Part shown: piece after piece, positions 41,814 through 51,040 of the stretch
Numbering within the stretch: the stretch's first letter is position 1
Layout of the letters: each line of letters opens with the position of its first letter
Source of the DNA: an uncultured Aquimarina sp.
Lineage (GTDB): Bacteria > Bacteroidota > Bacteroidia > Flavobacteriales > Flavobacteriaceae
Direction of reading: 5' to 3'
Length of the DNA: 64,000 nucleotides
Assembly: GCF_947500065.1 (NCBI RefSeq)
Contig: NZ_CANMQT010000015.1
Coordinates: 1 to 64,000 of the forward strand
Notes under the pieces: model-generated
The model's input: only the letters and a program-made list of their open reading frames with translations
Told to the model about the DNA's origin: nothing
The model's database searches: none
Position numbers and translations under genes: made by a program

Positions 41814-44800
41814 ATGAAAAACCTCTTAATCCTGTTTGTATTCCTTTTAGGAATGCAGACGCAAGCTTCTAATGACAAATATCGACTCTCTTTACGCGGA
41901 AATCCTGCAACATCTATAGTCATTGGTTGGAATCAAATCTCAGGAAGTAATCCAAGAGTATACTATGGTACTACAGATTATGGTACTAATTATAATAGTT
42001 ATCCTAATTCACAAGCGCCAGATAAAACTGTTTCTTATAAAGGAATGAATAATACCTTCGTTAGACTAACGGGTCTACAGCCTAATACCGCTTATTATTT
42101 TGTAGTAAGAGATAGCCAAGGTACCAGTGAGCGGTTTTGGTTTAAAACTGCACCTGCTGATAAAAGTAGATTATCTTTTATAGCGGGAGGAGATTCTAGA
42201 AATAATAGAACACCGAGACAGAATGCCAATCGTTTGGTGGCTAAATTAAAACCGCACGCGGTTTTATTTGGTGGAGATATGACAGATGACGATACTAATA
42301 GTCAATGGCAAACTTGGTTTAATGATTGGCAACTTACGATTGCTTCTGATGGTAGAATGTTTCCAATAGTTGCTGCACGAGGAAACCATGAAGGTAGTAA
42401 TAATAGTATTTATAACCTTTTTGATGTACCATCATCTAGTGTATATTATGCAATAACTTTTGGAGATAATCTTGTGCGAACGTATACGTTAAATACAGAG
42501 ATTTCAATTTCTGGAAACCAGACTACTTGGTTAAGAAATGATTTAAATACTAACACAGCAGCTATATGGAAAATGGCGCAATACCATAAACCCATGCGGC
42601 CACATGTATCTGGTAAATCAGAAGGAAATAATCAATATAATAACTGGGCTCAGCTATTCTATGATAAAAATGTAAAACTTGTGATAGAATGTGATGCACA
42701 TACGGTAAAAACTACTTGGCCAGTACGACCTTCTACGGGATCAGGAAGTGATGAAGGTTTTGTGAGAGATGATCAAAATGGTACGGTGTATGCCGGAGAA
42801 GGATGCTGGGGAGCTCCATTACGATCTAATGATGACAATAAGAATTGGACACGAAATTCTGCAAGATTTAATCAATTTAAATGGATTTTTATTGATGAAG
42901 ATAAGATCGAAACAAGAACTATACAGGTAGATAATGCTTCACAAGTAGGATCGGTATCCAATAATAATGTTTTTCAGATTCCTTCTAACCTAGATATCTG
43001 GAATCCTTCTAATGGAAGTGTAGTGACAATTAGTAAAGGAACAATCGTAGATCCTGATCCAGATAATGGGAGTATAGAAGTTGCTATATCTACAGGAAGT
43101 GATGATGTAGAAGAAAGACAAAATGGAGATCTATATACGGATAGCAGCGATCTGGAGTTGGTGTATGATACACATAGTAGCGGTGGATATCAAGTTATTG
43201 GTTTACGATTTAGATCATTAGCATTACCAAAAGATGTTATGATCACTAGCGCATATCTTCAGTTTACAGCGGATGAGAGCCATAGCGATAATGCAGAACT
43301 AGAAATATCTTTACACGATAATAGTAATTCTCCTGCTTTTAGTAATTCAAATAAAGTTTCTAATAGAAATACTTTTTCTAATAAAGTTACATGGAATCCT
43401 CAATCTTGGTCTAGTGGTCAAAATGGAAGTGGACAACGTTCTCCTAATTTAAAAAATATGGTACAGAGTCTTGTAAATAAAAGTGGTTGGACATCAGGTA
43501 ACAACGCCAGTTTTATTATACGAGGAAAAGGAGTAAGCTTGAATAATACAGATGCTAAAAGAGTGGCTGATTCATATGAAGGAGGAGCATCAAAAGCACC
43601 TAAACTAATTGTCAATTATGAAACACCATCTGATAATAGTTATATATTATCAATTAATACTACAGGACAAGGTACCGTTAATGGTGCGGGAACGTATCAA
43701 GAAGGAGAAACTGCTACAATAAATGCTATTGCTTCGAATGGATGGGAGTTTAGTGGTTGGAGTGGTGCATTGTCAGGTACTACAAGCCCTGTTTCAATCA
43801 CTATGAATGAAAATAAAGAAATTACAGCGATATTTACTGAAATTACAGGAGGAGACTCTGGTGTTATTGATGTTGCAATAGCAAATGGTAATGATGATGT
43901 AGAAGAAAGCCAAAACGGAGACCTTTATACTAATAGTAGTGATCTGGAATTGGTATATGATAGCCACAGCAGTGCCGGTTATCAGCTTATTGGATTGCGT
44001 TTTAATGCAGTAGCATTACCTAAAAATGCTACAATTACTAGTGCATATTTACAGTTTACAGCGGATGAGAGTAATAGTACTGCAGCAGAACTTGAAATAT
44101 CTTTACACGATAATAGTAATTCTCCTGCTTTTAGTAATTCAAATAAAGTTTCTAATAGGACCACTTTTTCTAGTAAAATAACTTGGAACCCTCAATCTTG
44201 GTCTAGTAGTCAAAATGGAAATGCACAACGTTCTCCTGATTTAAAAAACATGGTACAGAGTCTTGTAAGTAAGAGTGATTGGGTATCAGGTAACAATGCT
44301 ACCTTTATTATAAGAGGAAGCGGTGTGAGTTTGACCAGTACTTCTGCAAAAAGAGTAGCAGATTCTTATGAAGGTGGTTCAGATAAGGCGGCTCGTTTAA
44401 TTGTAAACTATACTACAGATGCTAGTGGTACTCCTATAGATATTTGTACCGGAATTTCTCCTTGGCAAAGTGGTGTTAGTTACGCTATAGGAGACAAGGT
44501 AACATATGTAGATTTTTTATATGAGCGTACAGCATCTAATTGGAATAATTTGGGAGCTTGTGGGACATTACGACTAAACACAGACAGAGGAATAGTACAA
44601 TCACCACCAATAGAAGCGTTAAATAATGTAGTACGCTTTACAATATATCCTAATCCATTTACAGATGAGGTAACCATTACCAATTCAGTATTAAAATCTG
44701 ATAAAAATTATATCATAAAAATTTATAGTCTGGATGGTAAAACATTGTATGCTAAAAATATGGAATCAACTTCTGATAATCGAGTAATATCAATTACGCC

Positions 44801-44888
44801 AAAAATTAATAAATCGGGTATTTATTTACTATCTATTTCTGATGAAAATGGTAAAACTATTCAAATTACAAGACTAATTAGACAATAA
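41814..44888 (+). CDS. Secreted metallophosphoesterase (purple acid phosphatase-like), multidomain, T9SS
   Basis: A 1024-residue exported protein. Signal peptide (to about 18), an Fn3-like N-terminal purple acid phosphatase domain (20-110), then a calcineurin-like phosphoesterase core with GGDSRNN, LFGGDMTDD, ARGNHEG and CDAHT metal motifs (about 115-320). Downstream are two copies of a roughly 180-residue beta domain (about 422-602 and 686-866), a bacterial Ig-like repeat between them (GTVNGAGTYQEGETATINAIA), a CBM5/12-like segment (SPWQSGVSYAIGDKVTYVDFLYE) and a type A sorting domain. Likely hydrolyses phosphate esters outside the cell. Confidence 0.92.
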   Translation: MKNLLILFVFLLGMQTQASNDKYRLSLRGNPATSIVIGWNQISGSNPRVYYGTTDYGTNYNSYPNSQAPDKTVSYKGMNNTFVRLTGLQPNTAYYFVVRDSQGTSERFWFKTAPADKSRLSFIAGGDSRNNRTPRQNANRLVAKLKPHAVLFGGDMTDDDTNSQWQTWFNDWQLTIASDGRMFPIVAARGNHEGSNNSIYNLFDVPSSSVYYAITFGDNLVRTYTLNTEISISGNQTTWLRNDLNTNTAAIWKMAQYHKPMRPHVSGKSEGNNQYNNWAQLFYDKNVKLVIECDAHTVKTTWPVRPSTGSGSDEGFVRDDQNGTVYAGEGCWGAPLRSNDDNKNWTRNSARFNQFKWIFIDEDKIETRTIQVDNASQVGSVSNNNVFQIPSNLDIWNPSNGSVVTISKGTIVDPDPDNGSIEVAISTGSDDVEERQNGDLYTDSSDLELVYDTHSSGGYQVIGLRFRSLALPKDVMITSAYLQFTADESHSDNAELEISLHDNSNSPAFSNSNKVSNRNTFSNKVTWNPQSWSSGQNGSGQRSPNLKNMVQSLVNKSGWTSGNNASFIIRGKGVSLNNTDAKRVADSYEGGASKAPKLIVNYETPSDNSYILSINTTGQGTVNGAGTYQEGETATINAIASNGWEFSGWSGALSGTTSPVSITMNENKEITAIFTEITGGDSGVIDVAIANGNDDVEESQNGDLYTNSSDLELVYDSHSSAGYQLIGLRFNAVALPKNATITSAYLQFTADESNSTAAELEISLHDNSNSPAFSNSNKVSNRTTFSSKITWNPQSWSSSQNGNAQRSPDLKNMVQSLVSKSDWVSGNNATFIIRGSGVSLTSTSAKRVADSYEGGSDKAARLIVNYTTDASGTPIDICTGISPWQSGVSYAIGDKVTYVDFLYERTASNWNNLGACGTLRLNTDRGIVQSPPIEALNNVVRFTIYPNPFTDEVTITNSVLKSDKNYIIKIYSLDGKTLYAKNMESTSDNRVISITPKINKSGIYLLSISDENGKTIQITRLIRQ
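43078..44411 (+). repeat. Two-copy internal duplication in the phosphoesterase gene (offset 792 bases)
   Basis: Bases 43078-43620 and 43870-44411 encode the same beta domain. They share long identical stretches; 43302-43366 and 44094-44158 are identical over 65 bases, while other parts differ at many silent and coding sites. That unevenness suggests local gene conversion. Confidence 0.88.
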
Positions 44889-44924
44889 AAGCTGTCAAAA
44901 CCCTTTGGGAATAACATCTTCAAA

Positions 44925-44959
44925 AACCGTTAATCTATATAAGATTAACGGTTTTTTTG
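44925..44959 (+). terminator. Rho-independent terminator after the phosphoesterase gene
   Basis: AAACCGTTAATC pairs with GATTAACGGTTT around a short AT loop and is followed by TTTTTG. Confidence 0.9.
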
Positions 44960-45080
44960 TTATCAAAAATAGTTTCCTTTTAATAAAAATAGTTTAGATA
45001 ACATTTTGGTAATCATTAGGTAAACGATTTTGTAATATTAATCCAGAAATTTGAATCATAACTCTTAAACCTAAACCGGA

Positions 45081-45479
45081 ATGAAATTGATGAAGAATAT
45101 TATAATAGTATTTGCGGTATGTTTCTTGTTTTCTTGTGAAACAGAAACTGATACTATTCAGGAAGAAAAATCTACTATTCAGGAAAAAGGTCAATTAGCT
45201 TTTGACGTAGTTATTAAATTGGTAGATGAGTACTCAGGACAAGAAGTTCCAGCTGGAACTTTACCTGGTTATGTAGCGACAAATTTGGATACAAACAATA
45301 TCTATTATACATCTTGGTATGAGGTAGAACTTTTTGAAAGCTTGCCAGTAGGTACTTACCGTTTTGATGCATATGATGGTTATTTTGATGGAGCATCTTC
45401 TGCAATTGTTGAGGTAAATACCGAAAATGAAACTCCAGAAGGTTGGATCGTAGTAACATTAAGGTACTGGTCAGAGTAA
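45081..45479 (+). CDS. Small hypothetical lipoprotein, 132 aa
   Basis: Signal MKLMKNIIIVFAVCFLFSC with lipobox; the ATG at 45081 is preferred but one at 45090 would also work. The mature part starts with an acidic stretch (ETETDTIQEEKSTIQEK) and continues as a beta-rich domain (AFDVVIKLVDEYSGQEVPAGTLPGYVATNL), which resembles carboxypeptidase-regulatory or Ig-like small domains but is not assignable. Lone gene with its own terminator. Confidence 0.75.
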   Translation: MKLMKNIIIVFAVCFLFSCETETDTIQEEKSTIQEKGQLAFDVVIKLVDEYSGQEVPAGTLPGYVATNLDTNNIYYTSWYEVELFESLPVGTYRFDAYDGYFDGASSAIVEVNTENETPEGWIVVTLRYWSE

Positions 45480-45512
45480 AAGCGAAAGATTTTTTATACT
45501 TTTCATAATGAT

Positions 45513-45549
45513 AAAAGGGAAGCACGAGCCCTGTATAGCTTCCCTTTTT
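45513..45549 (+). terminator. Rho-independent terminator
   Basis: AAAAGGGAAGC (45513-45523) pairs with GCTTCCCTTTT (45538-45548) and ends in a T run; A residues at the left also allow it to work for the minus-strand gene at 45572. Confidence 0.85.
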
Positions 45550-45571
45550 GATATCTATAAATTAAAACTTA

Positions 45572-46783
45572 CTAGATTAATGTAGTAATCACTTGTGTGT
45601 CAGAATGTAATGTTTTATGAACAGGACACTTATCAGCGATTTGTAAGATTCTCTTTATTTGTTTTTCATCTAGATTCCCTTCTAGTTTAATTTCTCTTTC
45701 GAATGTGTCTATTTTAGCAGTAGGATCCTCACAGTTTACACAATCTTCCATATGCTTTTTATCATAACTAGTATGTACTTCTACATTTTGAAGATCCCAA
45801 CCTTTTCTGGTTACATACATTTTTATAGTCATAGCAGTACAAGCAGATAATCCAGCAGAAACAAGTTCATAAGGTGAAGGTCCATAATCATTACCACCGA
45901 CACTTTCGGGTTCATCAGCAAACATATAATGATTTCCAACTTTCATTTGAGTAGTGTATCCTTCATCATTGCCTAAGCTTGCCACTACATGATGCTGACT
46001 TTTTAGTTTGGGTTCTTCAGGAATGTCTACGTATCTGGAAGACCAACCGGCGATTACTTTGCCTACATACATAGAATCTTCTTTTCGCATTAATAAATGA
46101 TCTGCACCATCTAAGCTTACAAAACTTTTAGGATGTTTAGCGGCATGATAAATCTCTTCTGCATTTTTGATACCCACAGTGGTGTCCTGAGGCGAATGCA
46201 TCACTAAAAGAGCTTTGTCTAGGTTTTTTGCGACTGTTGGTAACGATTTATTTTCCAGATCATCTAGAAATTGTTTTTTAATGGTGAAATCTCTTCCACT
46301 CAGATTTACCACTGCTTTACCATTCGCTTCAATTTCAGCAAGACCACTTCTTAATAAATGTTGTACGTGGGTTGGATCCGAAGGAGCACCCACAGTTGCC
46401 ACTGCTTTTATAGAATCAATTTCTGAGGCAGCAAATATAGCAGCCGCACCTCCAAGAGAGTGGCCAATCAATAGGGAAGGAGCTTGGTGTTCCTGAGCTA
46501 AAAAGTTAGCTGCTGCAACCAAGTCTTCTACATTGCCAGAGAAATTAGTATCTGCAAAATCTCCTTCACTTTCTCCTAAACCGGTAAAATCAAAACGTAG
46601 CACACCAAACCCTTGAGAAGTAAGAGCACGGCTTATATTACGAACAGCTCCCAGATTCTTATTACAGGTAAAACAATGTGCAAATAAGGCAAAATTATGA
46701 GGGTATTGATCTGCTGGTAATTCTAAACGACCAGAAAGAGTTTGACCTTCTGCATTGGTAAAGGATATTTTAGAAAGACTCAT
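45572..46783 (-). CDS. Fused alpha/beta hydrolase and OsmC-family protein
   Basis: A 403-residue two-domain protein known as a bifunctional alpha/beta hydrolase/OsmC architecture. Residues about 1-255: hydrolase with nucleophile elbow GHSLGGAAAIFA and histidine in LDGADHLLM. Residues about 260-403: OsmC/Ohr-type peroxiredoxin-like domain with the cysteines of SAGLSACTAMTIKMY and KCPVHKTLHS. OsmC domains reduce organic hydroperoxides; the hydrolase may supply or remove esterified substrates. Cytosolic. Standalone gene. Confidence 0.95.
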   Translation of the reverse strand: MSLSKISFTNAEGQTLSGRLELPADQYPHNFALFAHCFTCNKNLGAVRNISRALTSQGFGVLRFDFTGLGESEGDFADTNFSGNVEDLVAAANFLAQEHQAPSLLIGHSLGGAAAIFAASEIDSIKAVATVGAPSDPTHVQHLLRSGLAEIEANGKAVVNLSGRDFTIKKQFLDDLENKSLPTVAKNLDKALLVMHSPQDTTVGIKNAEEIYHAAKHPKSFVSLDGADHLLMRKEDSMYVGKVIAGWSSRYVDIPEEPKLKSQHHVVASLGNDEGYTTQMKVGNHYMFADEPESVGGNDYGPSPYELVSAGLSACTAMTIKMYVTRKGWDLQNVEVHTSYDKKHMEDCVNCEDPTAKIDTFEREIKLEGNLDEKQIKRILQIADKCPVHKTLHSDTQVITTLI

Positions 46784-46867
46784 GTAGTTGTAGTTTTTAC
46801 TAAATGTCGTTTTTTTTGAGCTTTGCTAACTTTTTAATGAGGTTAAAAATGTGTTAAAGAAAAAGAT

Positions 46868-46875
46868 TAGCTTTG
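46868..46875 (+). promoter_or_regulatory. Candidate promoter -7 box TAGCTTTG
   Basis: TAGCTTTG fits TAnnTTTG and lies 53 bases before the ATG at 46928. No clear -33 element seen. Confidence 0.45.
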
Positions 46876-46927
46876 TTTAAGAAGGTTATGTATTCCTTTT
46901 CTATCAATTTAACAAAAAATAAAAAAT

Positions 46928-47212
46928 ATGGCATTTGGTTTTGGACAAGGTAATAGTATGCTGAAATCTGTTGAATCAAACAGAAAACAGCTTAAAAAAA
47001 GAAATTCATTAAAAGAAAATCATGATAGGTTTAAAGATGTTTTAGATAATGATAAACCGATATTTAAAAAAGTTTCAGAGGAAGACCTAGAGCAATTCAA
47101 AACCAAATTTAAAGAAAAACAAAAAATAGAAAACCGTAAAAACCTTATATTAGTTTTTAGTGTTTTTCTTGTAGTTTTTATGATTTTTTATTTGGTGCTA
47201 TTTGTTTTTTAG
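46928..47212 (+). CDS. Small basic membrane protein, 94 aa
   Basis: A 94-residue protein with a glycine-rich start (MAFGFGQGNSMLKSVESNRK), a long highly charged helix (residues 15-68) and one C-terminal membrane segment (about 71-94, LILVFSVFLVVFMIFYLVLF). Related small proteins occur in Flavobacteriaceae as hypothetical genes; function unknown. Tail-anchored topology with the charged part in the cytoplasm is inferred. Confidence 0.75.
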   Translation: MAFGFGQGNSMLKSVESNRKQLKKRNSLKENHDRFKDVLDNDKPIFKKVSEEDLEQFKTKFKEKQKIENRKNLILVFSVFLVVFMIFYLVLFVF

Positions 47213-47234
47213 TTGGTAATGAGAATTTTATCAA

Positions 47235-47948
47235 TTATTTTGATTTAATCGATATTGTATTATTCTTTGCGCCAGCAATCAACATCCATAAACAGATTCC
47301 AATTTCTCCTATCGCAGAGGGAATTCCGATATAAGTGGCTATACCCATATCATAATATCCGTCGATCATAAACCCTCCAATAAATTCTATTAAATACCCT
47401 ATACATCCTATCATTAAAAAGATACCAAAAAACTTAGGCAGAATTCCGGATTGATATACCAAATATCCGAAAGGAAATAACCATAATCCCCAGAATACCT
47501 GAGCGATGATAATTCCATTATTGTACGCATCCAGTGATAGCATCACCTGAGCTTGCAATTGTTCCGGACTAAAAGCGCTGAGATACTCCACTCCGCTCAC
47601 TAAGGTGAGGATATCAAATTTATGACCAATGTTATATAATGAAATGGGGATGCTGATGAGGGCAAAAGCTACCATCAAAATTGCGTGAGTCTTATGTACA
47701 TGAGATAATAGTTTATATAGTATTAAAGGTAATACCAAAAATGTAGTATAGCATATCAATCCACCGATAACACTCCATCGAAATAACATTTTCCCATTCG
47801 TAATATTTTGTACTGTGGCTGAGGGATCCTCATAAACAATTAATTCTGAAGGAACATAGAGCAAGCTAAACATTCCGCTAATAATTAGAATTAAGTAGAT
47901 TAGGCCGGCTAACCGTGCTGTTTTTTTATTCGAAGTCATTGTTTGCAT
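47235..47948 (-). CDS. DUF4386 family membrane protein
   Basis: A 237-residue six- or seven-helix membrane protein. The start SNKKTARLAGLIYLILIISGMFSLLYVPSELIV is typical of DUF4386, and the late FGYLVYQSGILPKFFGIFLMIGCIGYLI is the conserved end. ATG at 47948 or, equally likely, at 47939 (MTSNKK). Function of the family unknown. Lone gene. Confidence 0.9.
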   Translation of the reverse strand: MQTMTSNKKTARLAGLIYLILIISGMFSLLYVPSELIVYEDPSATVQNITNGKMLFRWSVIGGLICYTTFLVLPLILYKLLSHVHKTHAILMVAFALISIPISLYNIGHKFDILTLVSGVEYLSAFSPEQLQAQVMLSLDAYNNGIIIAQVFWGLWLFPFGYLVYQSGILPKFFGIFLMIGCIGYLIEFIGGFMIDGYYDMGIATYIGIPSAIGEIGICLWMLIAGAKNNTISIKSK

Positions 47949-48055
47949 TTTAAAGATCGACGAATGACTTCCCTATTTGTTACTACATTTTTTTTGACTT
48001 TGTTTTTGACTAAAACTATTCTATGAATAGAGCTATTAAAAGAAGAGTACAGTTT

Positions 48056-48439
48056 CTATAATACATAATTATCAAAAAGAGTTTCTAGTTCTTTTTGCGG
48101 ATCATGGCATATACCTGGATGTGTTTTAGAACTTTGGATTATTGTACTTCTACAAGCAGTTAGCCATCGGAAACGATCAGATAATTCTAACTTTCCAATT
48201 GCTCCAGCAGCAGGAACTCCAGCACAAATGAGCTCCCAAGATTTTAGATATTTCTGTAGTAATTCTATGTCTGTTTCGCTAGAAAAGGCTTTCAGTTTAC
48301 GTTGATCAATATGATATTTAACTTCTAAAAATTTCTTTCTTTTAGAAAATACAATCACGCCGACATTAAAGAATTCTTCCCGTTCTACTTTGGGAACAAA
48401 TCGGATGATAGCAAATTCAAATGTACATCTATCTTGCAT
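48056..48439 (-). CDS. DUF3037 family protein, partner of the HipA-like kinase
   Basis: From the ATG at 48439, 127 residues: MQDRCTFEFAIIRFVPKVEREEFFNVGVIVFSKRKKFLEVKYHIDQRKL is the DUF3037 signature; the longer start at 48466 would lie inside the HipA-like gene. It overlaps the end of that gene by 11 bases (ATGCAAGATAG). DUF3037 genes are repeatedly found beside HipA-like kinase genes, so a common function is likely, but none is established. Confidence 0.9.
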   Translation of the reverse strand: MQDRCTFEFAIIRFVPKVEREEFFNVGVIVFSKRKKFLEVKYHIDQRKLKAFSSETDIELLQKYLKSWELICAGVPAAGAIGKLELSDRFRWLTACRSTIIQSSKTHPGICHDPQKELETLFDNYVL

Positions 48440-49208
48440 CTTCAGCTTCTTTAACCAGTTCATCAATTTTAGAAAGCCTGCTAGTTATAAATTCTATATA
48501 TGCAGCTCTCATTTCATCAGGAGTTAGTGGTTCTGACTCGTGAGTTAGCCAGTCTTCCGGCACTTTTGATACAATTTCTGCGATTTTTTCGGGCGTTACG
48601 AGCTTTTTTATTTCTAAGGATGCTTCGGATAAAAGATTGGCACGTTCTAATAGTACGTGATCTTTGATTATTGGAAATGTTCTATTTAAATGGTTTCTCC
48701 ATTGCTCCCAGTTATGATGAAAATAAAAACTAGCACCGTGATCTATAAGCCATAATTCGTTTTTCCAGTTAAGTAAGTTCGTGTTTTTTGCAGTGCGATC
48801 GATATTACTGATGATACTATCCAATAGCACAACTTTAGAAGCTGTAATAGAATCCGCAATAGAAACTAATGGATCATACATGATTGCCTCAGATAAAAAA
48901 TGCAATCCTAAGTTAAGACCAACACTAAACTTTAGTAAATCTTGTATTTCTTCATCAGGCTCTGTTTTGCTAAAAGAATCATCCAGATTCATAAAAACTA
49001 ATTCAGGTACCTTTAGTCCTATGGATCGAGCTAATTCTCCACCAATTAATTCTGAAATTAGTACCTTTTTACCTTGACCAGCTCCTCTAAATTTTAAAAC
49101 ATACAAAAAATCATCATCTGCCTTTACAATAGCAGGCAGTGAACCACCTTCTCGCAAGGGTTGTATATACTGAACTACATCTACGGTTCTAATATCAATT
49201 GTATTCAT
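48429..49208 (-). CDS. HipA-family kinase-like protein
   Basis: A 259-residue protein shaped as the C-terminal, kinase half of HipA: an ATP-site lysine in YVLKFRGAGQGKKVLISELIGGELARSIGL, the catalytic loop SNIDRTAKNTNLL and the metal motif LIDHGASF. It lacks the N-terminal domain and the HipB partner of the classical toxin pair; DUF3037 takes the neighbouring place. Could be a protein or small-molecule kinase; target unknown. Translationally coupled with the DUF3037 gene. Confidence 0.88.
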   Translation of the reverse strand: MNTIDIRTVDVVQYIQPLREGGSLPAIVKADDDFLYVLKFRGAGQGKKVLISELIGGELARSIGLKVPELVFMNLDDSFSKTEPDEEIQDLLKFSVGLNLGLHFLSEAIMYDPLVSIADSITASKVVLLDSIISNIDRTAKNTNLLNWKNELWLIDHGASFYFHHNWEQWRNHLNRTFPIIKDHVLLERANLLSEASLEIKKLVTPEKIAEIVSKVPEDWLTHESEPLTPDEMRAAYIEFITSRLSKIDELVKEAEDAR

Positions 49209-49357
49209 GATGCCTAATATAGTAAAAAGTTGAGGCTAGAGATATGGCTTTGGGATAGATTTTGGAATACAAATTATATTAACTACAGAACAACCAAATC
49301 AAATATAATATAATATGAAGTCGTATAAGATCAATAAGTAAATTTTATTAAAATAAT

Positions 49358-49957
49358 CTATTTACTTGTTGCTTCACTATCTAAAATTGTCTTTACAACC
49401 CAATCATTTGGGATCATATCAATAGTGAAATTCACACGTTCTGTAACTCCAAGATTATCAATCTTATGAGGGTCTGTTAGTCTTAGATACCAACATTCTC
49501 CTGGTAACATGGAAACTGGCGTATTGTTTAGGTAGAAAATGACATCGTCACTGTAAGTAATTGGAATTGTTAAGCGTATTACTGATCGTTCTATTTCCAA
49601 TCCCAAAGTAGGATCCGTATGCTCTTTTACTATAGCGCCTGGTGCTAAACGCAATAAGCGTACTAAGGTAACTTTGGTATGTGCACTAAAAAAATCTACA
49701 ATACTCATTAAGTAAGGTGATTGCAGTAATGCTTTCGTATTCATCCAATCTGTCCAAGATCCATCTGCATAATCATCTGCAGGAGGAGGAAATGGTAAGG
49801 ACGTATCCACTTGATGAGCGGGTGCCCGTAATGGAATCACATCATAATATTCAAAATGCTCTGGAGTAAAGGCTTTGAATTCTGCTAACATTTTCTCCGT
49901 GTCAAAAGAGAAAGGTAATTTAATTCGGTCTTTACTTTGTATAGTAGTTGTTGCCAT
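49358..49957 (-). CDS. Aspartyl/asparaginyl beta-hydroxylase-like dioxygenase
   Basis: The start at 49957 (MATTTIQSKDRIKLPFSFD) is preferred over 49993. 199 residues of a 2-oxoglutarate/iron-dependent dioxygenase with a cupin-like core: VKEHTDPTLGLEIERSVIRLTIPI holds a likely iron ligand and the arginine, and GECWYLRLTDPHKIDNLGVTERVNFTIDM holds the second histidine and 2-oxoglutarate arginine. Substrates of bacterial members are mostly unknown. Lone gene. Confidence 0.88.
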   Translation of the reverse strand: MATTTIQSKDRIKLPFSFDTEKMLAEFKAFTPEHFEYYDVIPLRAPAHQVDTSLPFPPPADDYADGSWTDWMNTKALLQSPYLMSIVDFFSAHTKVTLVRLLRLAPGAIVKEHTDPTLGLEIERSVIRLTIPITYSDDVIFYLNNTPVSMLPGECWYLRLTDPHKIDNLGVTERVNFTIDMIPNDWVVKTILDSEATSK

Positions 49958-50075
49958 GAATAGTATCTTTTGGTTTGTATGAGTATGATACAAGCTCTAA
50001 GATATATAATTATTTGATAACATTCCTAATCTGTTTTATTACAATTGATCAGGAATGTTACTGATTTTAGTTCTT

Positions 50076-50945
50076 TTAATGTTGATCTATTAGGATTGGG
50101 TTATTGTCCGGATCTGTAATCATAAAAGAGGCTGGTCCTTTTTTAGTATCTATGCCATTGGTCATCCCAACTTCGATTTTTTTTGCTTTAATATGTTGAT
50201 GCAGCTTCCTGACATCCGTAGGAGTAAAGGTTAATGTATTGGTAGGAAACATTCCTTGAAAGAGCCCTATTTTAGAACGATCATTTTTTAGAATAACCCA
50301 TTTTTGATCTAAATTTCCATCAACTATTTCGAAACCAAGCTTTTCATAAAAACCTTTAGAAGCGTGAATGTCTTTTACAGCTAAAGAGAGAGAAAACGAA
50401 CCTAGATTTATGAGATGTTCTTTTTTAGTTAAATACCATGTATACGATCGTCTTTTTTGCCAGTTCCCATCAGATGAAATATCATAAGATGTTATAACGA
50501 ATTTGTTTTTTGAAAGACTAGAACGATGTCCGTGGATGTTTTTATTGCCTTGCGGAGTTATAAAATTCTGTATCATTTCGGTTTGATTATCTTTGGATAG
50601 GGTCATTGGTCCTTTTCCGATAGTTCCATCTATTCCATATTGTACGACCATGGCTTGATTTTTTTCGAAATCCCAGTATTGTCTAAACTCCCAGAAAGTT
50701 CCTTGTTTTTTGCCATTGATTAATCCATATAGTGTACCTGTCATACTTTGTTTTCCTATTGCCCATTTCCACTCCATACCATATTGATCAAAGGGTTCCT
50801 TCTCGTTTTTATATTCTGAATTATCCGTAATCCATACACCTATGGATTGTTTCATGTTTTTAGTAAACCAATCTGGAATTTGTTGTTGGCCATAAGAGAT
50901 TGTGGTTAAAATCAAGATAGTAATACTGGTTATGACTGTTTTCAT
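50076..50945 (-). CDS. Exported protein with C-terminal VOC (glyoxalase-like) domain
   Basis: The start at 50945 (MKTVITSITILILTTISYGQQ) gives a signal peptide. 289 residues: an N-terminal beta domain (about 25-155; SIGVWITDNSEYKNEKEPFDQYGMEWKW) similar to small lipocalin-like or DUF1579-type domains, and a VOC domain (about 163-289; GSFSLSLAVKDIHASKGFYEKLGFEIVDGN ... FMITDPDNNPILIDQH) usual in metal-dependent ring-opening or glyoxalase enzymes. The combination with a signal peptide is less common. Role unknown. Confidence 0.85.
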   Translation of the reverse strand: MKTVITSITILILTTISYGQQQIPDWFTKNMKQSIGVWITDNSEYKNEKEPFDQYGMEWKWAIGKQSMTGTLYGLINGKKQGTFWEFRQYWDFEKNQAMVVQYGIDGTIGKGPMTLSKDNQTEMIQNFITPQGNKNIHGHRSSLSKNKFVITSYDISSDGNWQKRRSYTWYLTKKEHLINLGSFSLSLAVKDIHASKGFYEKLGFEIVDGNLDQKWVILKNDRSKIGLFQGMFPTNTLTFTPTDVRKLHQHIKAKKIEVGMTNGIDTKKGPASFMITDPDNNPILIDQH

Positions 50946-51040
50946 AATGTTATTGTTATTCATTTTTTAATTATTCATAATAGTAAGCAAGACCCCTCTC
51001 ATTTTGAAAAAAGAGGTACCCACGACTGGTGATGGATGAC

